DNA from: Deltaproteobacteria bacterium
Lineage (GTDB): Bacteria; Desulfobacterota; Desulfobacteria; Desulfobacterales; SURF-15
Length of the DNA stretch: 46,801 nucleotides
NCBI GenBank assembly: GCA_019309565.1
Contig: JAFDFZ010000063.1
Coordinates: forward strand, 1 to 46,801
Direction of reading: 5' to 3'
The position numbers were made by a program, and so were the translations under genes. Shown here piece by piece: positions 8,937-17,931 of this stretch. How positions within the stretch are numbered: position 1 is the stretch's first letter; every line of letters starts with the position of its first letter. Under the pieces are notes generated by a model. The model did not search any database. It was not told the DNA's origin and saw nothing but the letters and a program-made list of their open reading frames with translations.

Positions 8937-9979
8937 TGGACTTCATCCCCTTTCATGTCCCGCTCATTCAACTGGAGCAGCGGCAAAAGGCCCCTCTGCT
9001 CGCTGTCAATAATATAGATCTTCCTGGCATTGGGTAGGATCATCTGATAGGCCTCCAGATAGAGGCGCTGCTTCGTGACCTCCCTCGCGTTTCGGTATTC
9101 CTTGAGAACAGCCGAGAACCTGGCCACGTCACCCTTTGCGCGGTTTACCCTTTCAAGAGCGAACCCCCGGGCCCCGTTGATTGTCCTTTCCGCTGTTCCC
9201 TTGGCCTTTGGGATTTTCCTGTTGTATGTCTCCTGGGCCTCATTAATGAGCCTTTCCTTTTCCTGCTGGGCCTCGTTCACTTCGTTAAAGGCACCCTTTA
9301 CAGGATCAGGGGGCACCACATTCTGGAGCCTCATGTTGACGATGCGGACTCCGGTCTCATACTCGTCGAGAATCTTCTGCAGCTCCTCTTGGGCCATCCT
9401 GTTAACTTCTTCACGATTTTGCAGCACGTAGTCGAAGCTTCGATTCCCCACAATGCGCCGGTTCACCGATTCGCTGATATCCCGGATGGTCATAACCGGG
9501 TCTCGCACGTTAAAGAGATATTTCCGGGGATCTTCCCGGCGGAACTGGACGATCCACTCGACATCGATGACGTTCAGGTCTCCGGTGAGCATGAGCGATT
9601 CGCGTTCAGTGACGGTACCCTTTTCATACTCGGTCCGGATTCCAGGGCGCACACTTCTGAACCCGAAGCTCTCAGTGTCCACCTGTTCTGTGTGTACCTT
9701 GAAAATCGTGTCGATGCCAAAGGGTATTTTGAAGTGCAGCCCTGGCATGACCACGCTGGAATACTTGCCAAATCGCAGCAGGACCCCCCTGTTTCCGGGT
9801 GGAATGGTGTAAAATGCGGTATAAGCCAGAATTATCACGATAACAACGATAATTCCGATGAGCCAAAAAAGGGGCTTTCCTCCCTTTCCTAGACCCAGTG
9901 AATCCCCCGCCTTCTTGATCATTGCCGGAAGATCTGGGGGACCTTCTTGCTGGCCTCCTGGATTATTGTCCCAAGCCAT
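8933..9979 (-). CDS. hflK: Band-7/SPFH protein HflK, modulator of FtsH
   Basis: 348 residues. A short Gly/Pro-rich cytoplasmic N-terminus (MAWDNNPGGQQEGPPDLP) precedes one membrane segment (about 37-58). The band-7 domain starts at YTIPPGNRGVLLRFGKY, and the signature RIVNMRLQNVVPPDPV and a long charged helix follow. The order hflK-hflC-ftsH matches the complex these proteins form. An ABM-family gene lies 18 bp upstream and is probably cotranscribed, which is not the usual hfq/hflX context of enterobacteria. Confidence 0.95.
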   Translation of the reverse strand: MAWDNNPGGQQEGPPDLPAMIKKAGDSLGLGKGGKPLFWLIGIIVVIVIILAYTAFYTIPPGNRGVLLRFGKYSSVVMPGLHFKIPFGIDTIFKVHTEQVDTESFGFRSVRPGIRTEYEKGTVTERESLMLTGDLNVIDVEWIVQFRREDPRKYLFNVRDPVMTIRDISESVNRRIVGNRSFDYVLQNREEVNRMAQEELQKILDEYETGVRIVNMRLQNVVPPDPVKGAFNEVNEAQQEKERLINEAQETYNRKIPKAKGTAERTINGARGFALERVNRAKGDVARFSAVLKEYRNAREVTKQRLYLEAYQMILPNARKIYIIDSEQRGLLPLLQLNERDMKGDEVQ

Positions 9980-9997
9980 TGGTTTTCTCCTTTCTTT

Positions 9998-10342
9998 CTA
10001 ACGTTTTATCAAAAGATTCCTTTGCGCCCTGAGGGCATTGACGACCTCCATCCCTTCGCAACGGGACACCGTGTGAAATTGAATTTCCAGCGGTTCGGCC
10101 AAAAGGCTCTTTGTCCCGAGCAAGACACTGAATCTTTCAGATCGTATGTGACGTTCCATATCTTCGCGGGTTTCCCATTCCTCGATCAGGGTGTAAATGT
10201 GATTGTCTTCCATATCGCAAAACACGTTACAGCCCAGACAACCTCTGTCATTTCCCGTTAGATCAGTAATTGAGAGAAGCGTTTGCCTAAGCTCTTTCTG
10301 CTTTTCCGGAAGTACATTCATTCTTAACCTGAGCATGATCAT
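9998..10342 (-). CDS. Antibiotic-biosynthesis-monooxygenase (ABM) family protein
   Basis: About 114 residues counted from the ATG at 10342, chosen because an AGGGAGG ribosome site sits six bases before it. An upstream in-frame start exists, but it would place that site inside the gene. The sequence (MIMLRLRMNVLPEKQKELRQTL, then YTLIEEWETREDMERHIRSE) fits the ABM/YgiN ferredoxin-like fold of small dimeric quinol monooxygenases and heme-degrading relatives. The substrate is unknown. The gene heads the hflK-hflC(-ftsH) group and lies downstream of a sigma54-like promoter and a tandem operator, so a stress-response role is an inference from position. Confidence 0.82.
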   Translation of the reverse strand: MIMLRLRMNVLPEKQKELRQTLLSITDLTGNDRGCLGCNVFCDMEDNHIYTLIEEWETREDMERHIRSERFSVLLGTKSLLAEPLEIQFHTVSRCEGMEVVNALRAQRNLLIKR

Positions 10343-10454
10343 GTGGGCCCTCCCTTTAGTAAAACAGACTTTCAACAATAAAATAATGTGCTAAGGAAAC
10401 CGGAATATTTCCCCCTGTGGCTGCCTGAAAACACGATCCTTTCTATTCTTGATG

Positions 10455-10470
10455 TTCAATCTTCGTGCCA
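10455..10470 (-). promoter_or_regulatory. Candidate sigma54 (-24/-12) promoter for ABM-hflK-hflC
   Basis: The minus strand reads TGGCACGAAGATTGAA. The -24 element TGGCAC is perfect. The -12 element is TTGA instead of TTGC, at the correct spacing of ten bases between GG and GA. Transcription would begin near 10445, about 100 bases before the ABM start codon. The mismatch at the -12 C lowers confidence, but the upstream operator and the adjacent sigma54 activator gene support the call. Confidence 0.5.
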
Positions 10471-10572
10471 TCCACGACAAGTTCGGCTTTTATTTCACAC
10501 AACATTCTGTTTTATAAGCGAATATCAGGACATCAAGGAATGGAAGGGCTTTGAAGGGAGGCAGCAAAAAGG

Positions 10573-10605
10573 TGGTCATATTTGACCAATGATCATATCT
10601 GACCA
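10573..10605. promoter_or_regulatory. Tandem palindromic operator (candidate enhancer site)
   Basis: Two near-identical sites lie side by side: TGGTCA-tatt-TGACCA (10573-10588) and TGATCA-tatc-TGACCA (10590-10605). Their centres are 17 bp apart. Each is a 6-4-6 inverted repeat, as expected for a dimeric helix-turn-helix regulator. They lie 14 bp beyond the stop codon of the sigma54 activator gene and roughly 110-160 bp upstream of the sigma54-like promoter, a normal enhancer distance. The obvious candidate binder is the neighbouring activator. Confidence 0.7.
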
Positions 10606-10618
10606 CGTTTCCGCCACT

Positions 10619-12133
10619 TCAGGGTGAGGCGGGTGGTTTGCTTATGCCTAGCTTCCTCATGCGGGCGCGTAATGTGCTGCGGTCAAGGCCGAGGATCTCC
10701 GCAGCTCCCTCTTTTCCGCTCACCTTCCAGTTGGTCTGCTCAAGCACCCGGAGAATATGTTCGCGCTCCACATCTCTCAGGGATCTCCGGGCAATTGTTA
10801 TATCTCTGTGGTGTTTTTTCAGATCATCCATCAGGCGCAATTTGGGCCCTGATGAGTTGAGAACAGCACGCTCGATGACGTTTTCAAGTTCCCTGACATT
10901 GCCCGGCCAGTGATAATTCTTAAGGGCATCCATGACATTCGTCGGGATTATCTCAATGGACTTGCCCAATCTCTTTGAAATTTTGTCCACGTAAAAAGCG
11001 ACAAGAAGCGGAATATCCTTTGCCCGCTCCCTGAGCGGAGGAACCGTTATCGGAAAGACATTCAACCGGAACCACAGATCTTCCCGGAATCGACCTCTTC
11101 TGACTTCCTCCTCCATATTGCGGTTGGTGGCAGCGATGATCCGCACATCGACTTTGATCGTGCGGGAACTGCCCAACCTTTCAAATTCGCCGCTCTCGAT
11201 CACCCTGAGCAGCTTGGGCTGCAATTCCAGCGGCAACTCGCCAATCTCATCCAGGAAGAGGGTTGCGCCGTGGGCAACTTCAAATCGTCCCATACGCCTG
11301 GCATGGGCACCGGTGAAGGCACCCCTTTCATGACCGAACAGCTCGCTTTCAATGAGCTCTGAAGGCAGTGTGGCGCAGTTTATTTTCACTAAAGGCCGGT
11401 CTTTGCGCAGGCTTAGGCCGTGAATGGCTCGGGCCACCAACTCCTTGCCTGTTCCGGTCTCGCCAAGAACAAGAACTATCGTATCGGTGGGGGCGATCTG
11501 TTCAACCTTGTAAAGTACGTAAGCTAGCCCTTCGCTTTGACCGATTATATTTTCGTGGTTGTATTGGAATTTTATTTCTTCTTGCAAATAAGCCTTCTCG
11601 GCCTCCAGCTTGATTTTCAACTCATTTATCTCGGAAAGTGCCGCCTTCAGATTCAGCTCGCTCTCCTTTTTCTCGGTAATGTCCTGAATCCAGCCCGACA
11701 TCCGCGTAGCGTTTCCTTTGTCGTCCCAGACGGCCTGGGCCCGGCCCATAAACCACAGATATTCGCCCGATTTTTTTCTCAGCCGGAATTCCATCTTAAA
11801 AGGAACACGCTCTTTGAGATGCCGTTCGATTGCCGCCCAGGTAACGCCGGCATCATCAGGATGGAGTCGGCTACGGAAGGAATCAATGGTGCCGGGGATC
11901 TCTTCGGGGGAATAACCCAGGATCTCCATGAACCGATCCGAAAATAGGACCTTGCCCGAGCGGATGTCCCAATCCCAGAGTCCATCGGTAGCTGCTGCAA
12001 GGGCCAGCATATATCGCTGTTCACTCGTGCGCAAATCCTCCTGGGTGGGATCTTTCCTCGTCCGCCGGCTCATCATAAGAACTACTAGCAACGTTCCAAT
12101 GATAAAGAAAGTGACCAGGCTGACTGGCTCCAT
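10619..12133 (-). CDS. Membrane-anchored PAS-domain sigma54-dependent transcriptional activator
   Basis: 504 residues. There is one N-terminal membrane segment (about 4-21), then a PAS/PAC sensor (about 35-155, with [18 protein letters not shown]) and a coiled-coil linker (155-190). The AAA+ domain has Walker A GETGTGKE (224-231), the sigma54-contact loop GAFTGA (271-276) and Walker [12 protein letters not shown] Fis-type helix-turn-helix sits at the C-terminus ([21 protein letters not shown]). There is no receiver domain, so the PAS domain or the membrane anchor probably senses the signal directly. It stands next to a tandem operator and upstream of ABM-hflKC, its probable target. Confidence 0.93.
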   Translation of the reverse strand: MEPVSLVTFFIIGTLLVVLMMSRRTRKDPTQEDLRTSEQRYMLALAAATDGLWDWDIRSGKVLFSDRFMEILGYSPEEIPGTIDSFRSRLHPDDAGVTWAAIERHLKERVPFKMEFRLRKKSGEYLWFMGRAQAVWDDKGNATRMSGWIQDITEKKESELNLKAALSEINELKIKLEAEKAYLQEEIKFQYNHENIIGQSEGLAYVLYKVEQIAPTDTIVLVLGETGTGKELVARAIHGLSLRKDRPLVKINCATLPSELIESELFGHERGAFTGAHARRMGRFEVAHGATLFLDEIGELPLELQPKLLRVIESGEFERLGSSRTIKVDVRIIAATNRNMEEEVRRGRFREDLWFRLNVFPITVPPLRERAKDIPLLVAFYVDKISKRLGKSIEIIPTNVMDALKNYHWPGNVRELENVIERAVLNSSGPKLRLMDDLKKHHRDITIARRSLRDVEREHILRVLEQTNWKVSGKEGAAEILGLDRSTLRARMRKLGISKPPASP

Positions 12134-12164
12134 TTATGAATACTCCAAAAGGACGCATCCTTTT

Positions 12165-12429
12165 TTATGAAAAGGAGAAATTGTAAAACACATTGTAGCC
12201 ATTGTAGTCAAGCAGCCTGAGATTATCGGTCTGGTTGAGGTCGCCTATTACCACTTTGTACTGGTTACCATACTGTGTCTTGACTCTCTCAAGGGGGCAG
12301 CCAAGAGGCAATAAATTTCTTGATTCCCTTTATGCTGAGTTTCTTTACGAATTTTTGGTCAGTGAAGGATTCATAGGACGTAAGGATGAGGTTCGGACCT
12401 GTTCCCGTAAATATGATCCCTGCTTTCAC
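12165..12429 (-). pseudogene. Small conserved cytosolic-type protein, frameshifted
   Basis: The minus strand has a GGAGG site (12437-12441) seven bases before a GTG start at 12429. It reads MKAGIIFTGTGPNLILTSYE and onward to KKFIASWLPP, where it stops. Dropping one base from the C5 run (12293-12297 on the plus strand) continues the frame as LERVKTQYGNQYKVVIGDL and ends at YNFSFS* (12165-12167), giving 87 residues in total. Both halves look like one small protein. I recall similar short proteins of unknown function in Desulfobacterota, but cannot check this here. It is either a real single-base frameshift or a sequencing error in a homopolymer. Confidence 0.7.
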
Positions 12430-12870
12430 GACATAGCCTCCTTTCTATGTTGAAAGGTGAAGGACTATTGAAAAGGGCAGAAAAGAGCATCTATGAGATT
12501 ATTTTAATATACATAGAAAATAATATCTGTGCAACTGCAACACAGATGGTAATACTGAAGGACCGCTGATTTGTCTTGATTCGATAAGCTCCTTTCCCTA
12601 TGGATATGGATATTTTTGTGGGTTTAAAAGGGCCGCCCAACGGGAAAAAGACCATTTATGGATGGACACCCAATAGTGCTTCCTACGATTTGTGGATCGG
12701 CACTAGCGGGGGCAATCTCACCAGAGCCGGCACGGGGAACTTGTTTAAAGGGGGTTTATCGTGTAAAAAGGTTCAGGGAATTTTCCGTTTTATTTACGAT
12801 ACAAATTTAAGCTTGACCAAAACAATCAGGTTCCAACTGAACCGGGATAGAACAGAAAAGGATCCAATCG
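12430..12870. other. Intergenic region between divergent genes
   Basis: This region separates the minus-strand small gene from the plus-strand M16 protease and probably holds the promoters for both. A plus-strand frame at 12600-12884 overlaps the M16 start, has no ribosome site and resembles nothing I recognise, so I do not call it a gene. No strong repeat or riboswitch was seen. Confidence 0.4.
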
Positions 12871-15800
12871 ATGAAGATAAATAGAGTTTTCCTATTCGTC
12901 GGTTTGCTGGTGGCAGTAACCGCAACTCTTTGCATGGCACAAGAGCCAGCATACCAGTTTCAGCTGGACATCAAAGAATTTTTTCTTGAAAACGGGATGC
13001 AATTTCTTGTGGTCGAGCGTCCCACAACCCCGCAGGTTGCCTGTCGGCTATCCATTCGAGCCGGTTCGGCTCTTGAAGATGCCGGGCAGACTGGTATCGC
13101 TCATATGCTGGAGCACATGATGTTTAAAGGTACAAAAAACTTCGGAACCCTGGATCCTGAAAAGGACGAGGCTCTGCAGAAACAGATCGAAGCCGCTTAT
13201 CAGACCATACTGGCCGAACAGCGAAAGCGAGAACCCAATGAAGCCCTGATTAAAGAGAAGCTTGCCCGGATGGAGGCGTTGCGGCTTGAGGTGCAAAAAA
13301 TCTATGTACCCCAGGCTTTTTCATCTCAACTGGGGAAAAACGGCGCTGTCGGTGTAAACGCTTTTACCACCAAGGATCAGACCCAGTACATGGTGTCGAT
13401 TCCCTCGGATATGCTCGAACAGTGGTTTTCGATTGTAAGCGAGCAACTGTTCGAGCCTTCCTGGCGGGAGTTTTACGTGGAAAAGGAAGTTGTTCAGCGC
13501 GAATGGGCGTTTCGTTATGTCAACAGCCCATCGGGAGCCGCCTGGCTGGATTTGTATGCCACTGCCTATACTGCACACCCCTATCGGAACCCTACCATCG
13601 GCTGGAAGTCAGATATGGAAGATTACAGCACGGAAAGTGCCATAAGATTTCACACCACCTATTACAATCCGACCAACGCGGTATGCGTGCTGGTGGGGGA
13701 CGTTAAGCTTAAGGAAGTGATTCGGCTGGCGAAAATTTATTTTGAGCGGTACCCGCGTGGTCTTCGGGCACCCGAGAAGGTCACCAGGGAACCGAAACAG
13801 CGGGGCCCCCGACAGAGCATACGCTTCCTTAAAGGGGCAAGGGCACCGCTGGTGCGAATTGGGTTTCACGGCGCTCACATGGGATCGGATGATTTTTATG
13901 CCCTGGATGCCATGACGATGATATTAAGTTACGGAATCAGTGCCAGGTTGGATCAAAACATCGTAAACAAGGGGCTGGCGGTAGAGGCCTGGGCATACAA
14001 TCCGGACAATCGGTACGGGGGTATGATCATCTTCGGCGGATCTCCGAATGTGCCCAAAGCAGCCGGAAAAGAGATGATGTCTGAAAACGAAAAACAACAG
14101 ATTTATATCGATGCGTGCAAGCGATTCGAATCTGTTATCTTAAAAGAACTTGAGCGGCTTAAGACCGAGCCGATCTCATCTCGTGAGCTTAACAGAATCA
14201 AGAAATTGAACCGGCGTGACTTTCTGGAAAGATTACGCAGCAACGAGGCGCTGGCCGGCACGCTTGCCACCCTGGAGGTTCAGGTGGGCTGGCGCTATCT
14301 TATGAGCTATCTTAGGAAAATGGAAGAAGTCACTGCAGAAGATATCCAGCTGGTTGCTAAAAAATACATTCAAACCCACAACAAAACCAGCGTCTATATC
14401 ATCCCCGGGGGAAAGCCGGACAGGCCACCGGAAAAATACACGGAAGTGCGATCTATCGGCAGCAGAGGCGCGGAACATCTGGTTAAGCCTGCTGTCTTCA
14501 AAAATAATTCAATTTACGAAACTCCGCCCGGCTGGAAACATCCGCTTTCCTTTGAGCGGAAACCGAAAATAATTCAGTATCCAAAAGCAGATAGGATTCA
14601 AATCGAAAATGTCCCGGTATTCTTTCTGCCGGACACGGAACTTCCTTTCATCGACCTGTCCATTCTTCTAAAGGCGGGTTCCGTTGATGTGCCTGAGTCT
14701 AAAACGGGGCTGACTGATATACTGGATCAACTGCTGGTGCAGGGGGGCACAAGAACCTATTCCCCACAAGAGCTTGCAATGGTTCTTGATGAAAATGCCA
14801 TCAAAGTCTCGGTATCCATTCATGAAGAAGACACGCAAATTCATCTTTCGGTATTAAAGAGCGACTGGCAGAAGGGGCTCGGTTTGCTTAAAGAAATTCT
14901 CATCCATCCACGGCTTGATCACGCCATCCTAAAGGTGATCAAACAACAGATCATCACAGCGCTTAAGCGTCAGGCGGAAGATGCCCAGAGAGTTGCCATG
15001 AGAGAAGCAGAAATCTGGCGGTTTAAGGGTCATCCCTATGGCAGGGATCCACTTTTGGGAATACAGACGATTCCAGGCATTTCAGAAGCCGATCTCAGAG
15101 GGTTTTTAGGCGATTATTTTGTACCGAAAAACATGGTGATCGCCATCGCAGGGGACATTCACAAGCAGGAAGTGGTCAAGGGCTTAACCGGTTTCTTAAA
15201 GGGGTTTGCCCAAAACGAGCCTCCCATGCGCCGGCTTGACACTCCTGCCGAAACTGCTCCCGTGGTTGCTCTCGTTCATAAACCGGGGCAGGTGCAATCC
15301 CAGATCAGCCTGGGACTGCCAAGTGTTAAGCGCACCCATCCAGACTACTGGAAGATCAGTCTTTTGGTGAATGTTTTCGGAGGTGACGATTCTCTTCTTT
15401 ATAAGCGATTGCGGGATGATCTCGGGCTTGTGTATACGGCCGGGTTTTTTCAGATGTATAAATGGAAAGCAGGAATGCTGGTGGGATATATAGGGTGCAG
15501 GGCTCAACAGACCCGCAGGGCCATAGAAGAGACCATCGGAATCATGAAGTCGCTTCACTTGGAGATTCCTTCCAAAGCGCTTGAATTAAAACGACTCGAC
15601 ACCCTTAACAGCTTCGTGTTCAATGTGGATACGCCGTTTCAGCTCGTAGAGGTATATGGCCGCTATTACCTGCGTAGAGAGCCGCTGGACACGCTGCATA
15701 AAATCCAGGAAGCTTACAAGAATACATCCAAAGATAAGCTTGAGGCCCTGGCCCGGAAATTTCTTTTGCCTGAAAAACTGCAGATATTCATCGTGACAGA

Positions 15801-15909
15801 CAAGACCGTCAAAGTAAAAAGAAACGACTCTGTAATCACCCTGGAGAAAGATATTAAAGACCTGGCAGATCGCATCAACATTCCTTTTAAGGAAATAGAA
15901 TTGCGGTAA
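12871..15909 (+). CDS. Secreted two-domain M16 family zinc peptidase (insulinase/pitrilysin type)
   Basis: 1012 residues. A signal peptide (residues 1-23, cleavage after CMA) suggests periplasmic location. The inverted zinc motif HMLEH (78-82) lies in the first peptidase domain. The glutamate-containing helix follows near residue 205 (EKEVVQREWAFRY). A second, inactive-type M16 domain starts near residue 565 (VPVFFLPDTELPFIDLSILL, then LTDILDQLLVQGGTRTYS). The length and two tandem halves fit pitrilysin-like oligopeptidases. It is followed 13 bp later by the TenA-like gene. The physiological substrate is unknown, and turnover of leftover signal peptides or small peptides is a common role. Confidence 0.93.
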   Translation: MKINRVFLFVGLLVAVTATLCMAQEPAYQFQLDIKEFFLENGMQFLVVERPTTPQVACRLSIRAGSALEDAGQTGIAHMLEHMMFKGTKNFGTLDPEKDEALQKQIEAAYQTILAEQRKREPNEALIKEKLARMEALRLEVQKIYVPQAFSSQLGKNGAVGVNAFTTKDQTQYMVSIPSDMLEQWFSIVSEQLFEPSWREFYVEKEVVQREWAFRYVNSPSGAAWLDLYATAYTAHPYRNPTIGWKSDMEDYSTESAIRFHTTYYNPTNAVCVLVGDVKLKEVIRLAKIYFERYPRGLRAPEKVTREPKQRGPRQSIRFLKGARAPLVRIGFHGAHMGSDDFYALDAMTMILSYGISARLDQNIVNKGLAVEAWAYNPDNRYGGMIIFGGSPNVPKAAGKEMMSENEKQQIYIDACKRFESVILKELERLKTEPISSRELNRIKKLNRRDFLERLRSNEALAGTLATLEVQVGWRYLMSYLRKMEEVTAEDIQLVAKKYIQTHNKTSVYIIPGGKPDRPPEKYTEVRSIGSRGAEHLVKPAVFKNNSIYETPPGWKHPLSFERKPKIIQYPKADRIQIENVPVFFLPDTELPFIDLSILLKAGSVDVPESKTGLTDILDQLLVQGGTRTYSPQELAMVLDENAIKVSVSIHEEDTQIHLSVLKSDWQKGLGLLKEILIHPRLDHAILKVIKQQIITALKRQAEDAQRVAMREAEIWRFKGHPYGRDPLLGIQTIPGISEADLRGFLGDYFVPKNMVIAIAGDIHKQEVVKGLTGFLKGFAQNEPPMRRLDTPAETAPVVALVHKPGQVQSQISLGLPSVKRTHPDYWKISLLVNVFGGDDSLLYKRLRDDLGLVYTAGFFQMYKWKAGMLVGYIGCRAQQTRRAIEETIGIMKSLHLEIPSKALELKRLDTLNSFVFNVDTPFQLVEVYGRYYLRREPLDTLHKIQEAYKNTSKDKLEALARKFLLPEKLQIFIVTDKTVKVKRNDSVITLEKDIKDLADRINIPFKEIELR

Positions 15910-15922
15910 GGAGGTTGGTGAT

Positions 15923-16618
15923 ATGAGTGGTTTAAAGTTTTATGAAACGCTTCGAGGCGAAACGGATGAACTTTGGCAGGCCATCTTCTCCCATCCGTTC
16001 GTTAAAGGTATTGGAGAGGGCAACCTGTCTCGAGAGCGGTACGAGTTTTTCCTGAAACAGGATTATGTCTACCTCATTGATTTTAGTCGCGTATTTGCGC
16101 TGGCATCGGCCAAAGCCAGTGGCCTTGAGGAAATGAGTTATTTTGCGACACTGCTGGAGGCAACCCTGAACAAAGAGATGGCGCTTCATCGCAAGACCTG
16201 TGCCGAATTTGGAATCTCAGCCGAAGCATTGGAAAAAACAGAACCGGCCATGATAACCACCGCCTATACGAATCTGTTGGTTCGGACCTGTTACGAGGGT
16301 TCTATGAGCGAAATCCTCTCGGTGCTGCTGCCATGCGAGGCTGGATATTCAGAAATCGGGCGCAGACTCAAATCGCGCGGCCTGCCCGAAGATCCGTTTT
16401 ATCGCGATTGGATAGAAACTTACGCCTCGGAGGAATTTTTGATGTTCGCAAACTGGTTGATCGATAAATCGAATCAAATGGCGGATGGATGTTCGCCTAA
16501 AGCAAGAAATCGGCTAAAGCATCTCTATGTATCAAGCGCCCGGTTTGAATATCTGTTTTTTGAAATGAGCTGGAACATGCAAAAGTGGCCCGCCGGTTTG
16601 GAGCGCACTGTTTGTTGA
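15923..16618 (+). CDS. TenA/PqqC-like protein (aminopyrimidine aminohydrolase family)
   Basis: 231 residues, all helical in character. Family marks are FLKQDYVYLIDFSRVFALA (near 50), the putative catalytic cysteine in LPCEAGYSEIG (near 137), WIETYASEEFLMFANWL (near 170) and the C-terminal FEYLFFEMSW. TenA hydrolyses aminopyrimidine degradation products of thiamine for salvage in the cytoplasm. An AAGGAGG ribosome site precedes the ATG. No thiamine genes are nearby and no TPP riboswitch was seen, so the exact reaction is inferred from the family only. Confidence 0.85.
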   Translation: MSGLKFYETLRGETDELWQAIFSHPFVKGIGEGNLSRERYEFFLKQDYVYLIDFSRVFALASAKASGLEEMSYFATLLEATLNKEMALHRKTCAEFGISAEALEKTEPAMITTAYTNLLVRTCYEGSMSEILSVLLPCEAGYSEIGRRLKSRGLPEDPFYRDWIETYASEEFLMFANWLIDKSNQMADGCSPKARNRLKHLYVSSARFEYLFFEMSWNMQKWPAGLERTVC

Positions 16619-16668
16619 GGAAAACCTCATTTGTTGACAACCTGTGGATGAATGGGCGATATTTATTT

Positions 16669-16708
16669 AACCCTAAACTGATCGGTTCCAGGTTCAGGGT
16701 TTGGGGTT
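16669..16708. repeat. 10-bp hairpin between TenA and RND genes
   Basis: AACCCTAAAC (16669-16678) pairs with GTTTGGGGTT (16699-16708) with one wobble, around a 20-base loop carrying GGTTCCAGGTTC. A related GGTTCCGGGTTCCGGGTT run occurs near 37610. It may act as a weak terminator for the TenA transcript or be a dispersed short repeat. Confidence 0.4.
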
Positions 16709-16779
16709 AGAGGATCATAACAGATTGAAGCCGATTATGAGTTTTTAGATTGCCTTACAAATGAAAGGTTATAACCGAT

Positions 16780-17931
16780 TTGAAAACACCCGGCCTTAAG
16801 ATAAGCCTTAAGATAAGATTGATTCGTATCCTCTGGGGTGTGATCCCATGGATGATGGTGGCTGGGATCCTGGGTTTCATCGTGATAATGGGAAAATACC
16901 TTGTTGTGGAATCAAGCCGACTGGCGGAAGCCAAAAACGCGGCTGTAAGAAAGGTAATTCCTGCGGTCCGTGTGATCACCTTAACGGTGATATCACAGCG
17001 ATTGGAAGATAAGATCAACCTTCCGGGAGAAGTAAAACCTTACGAGGATCTGTGGGTTAAGGCCGAAGCAAAAGGCAGGGTTGTAAGCGTTTTTGTAAAA
17101 GAGGGACAGCATGTGCAGAAAGGACAGATACTGGTCAAGCTTGATGACCGGGACTATCTTGCTCACATCGCCAGAATCGAGGCCAATTACAGACTGGCAC
17201 AGCTTGATCATGAACGCATTTTACACCTGGCCAAAAAGAAATTCACAGCACAAAGCCAACTGGATGAAGCGGTGGCTCGCTTAAAGACGCTCAGGGCCCA
17301 GTTGACAGAAGCCAGGCTGGCATTGAGCCGCACACGGGTGGTTGCTCCCATAAGAGGGATTGTAAACCAGCTTGTAGCAAAACAGGGCGATTTTGTAGAT
17401 GTAAACTTCAAGGTGGCTCAAATTCTACAGATCGATCGGGTCAAGGTCACCGTCGGGGTTCCGGAAAGCGATGTGAGCGCCATCTTTGATCTTGAGCAAG
17501 CCGATGTAATCATCGAGGCGCTGGGCAATCTTCGGATGAAGGGAAAAAGAGTGTTTCTAAGCAGCCAACCTCGAAGTTTGGCCAGGCTTTACGATCTTGA
17601 ACTGGAGATTCCCAACCCGGATGGACGTATTTTACCGGGAATGTTCGCTCAGGTGGAGCTGGTGAAAAACGTTTACCACCGGGCATTGACCGTTCCCCTG
17701 TATGCCGTCATTACCAAGGGAGAAGAACGCTTCGTGTATGTGGAAAAAAACGGCACGGCGGAAAAAAGGTTGGTGGAATTAGGGGTTCTGGTCAACTGGC
17801 AGGTTCAAATAAAGTCGGGCTTAAAACCCGGGGATCGGGTCATTGTGGTGGGTCACCGTTTTCTTGAGGATGGCCAAACGGTCAGGGTGATTAAAAACGT
17901 CAGACGTCCAGAAGAAATATTCGTGTCATGA
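16780..17931 (+). CDS. RND efflux membrane fusion protein (HlyD/AcrA family)
   Basis: 383 residues counted from a TTG at 16780. No in-frame ATG lies upstream, and the start is uncertain. A membrane anchor (about 20-41) precedes the barrel and lipoyl halves (LPGEVKPYEDLWVKAEAKG, then VKEGQHVQKGQILVKLDDRD). A coiled hairpin (about 125-180) and the second lipoyl half follow (TRVVAPIRGIVNQLVAKQGD). The protein would bridge the inner-membrane pump to an outer-membrane channel. Its stop overlaps the permease ATG by four bases. A perfect 12-bp tandem repeat (16794-16805, 16806-16817) sits in its first codons. Confidence 0.92.
   Translation: MKTPGLKISLKIRLIRILWGVIPWMMVAGILGFIVIMGKYLVVESSRLAEAKNAAVRKVIPAVRVITLTVISQRLEDKINLPGEVKPYEDLWVKAEAKGRVVSVFVKEGQHVQKGQILVKLDDRDYLAHIARIEANYRLAQLDHERILHLAKKKFTAQSQLDEAVARLKTLRAQLTEARLALSRTRVVAPIRGIVNQLVAKQGDFVDVNFKVAQILQIDRVKVTVGVPESDVSAIFDLEQADVIIEALGNLRMKGKRVFLSSQPRSLARLYDLELEIPNPDGRILPGMFAQVELVKNVYHRALTVPLYAVITKGEERFVYVEKNGTAEKRLVELGVLVNWQVQIKSGLKPGDRVIVVGHRFLEDGQTVRVIKNVRRPEEIFVS

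Noticed and set aside
12600-12884. Plus-strand open frame of 94 codons before the M16 gene
   Set aside because: It has no ribosome site, overlaps the M16 start and matches no family I know.
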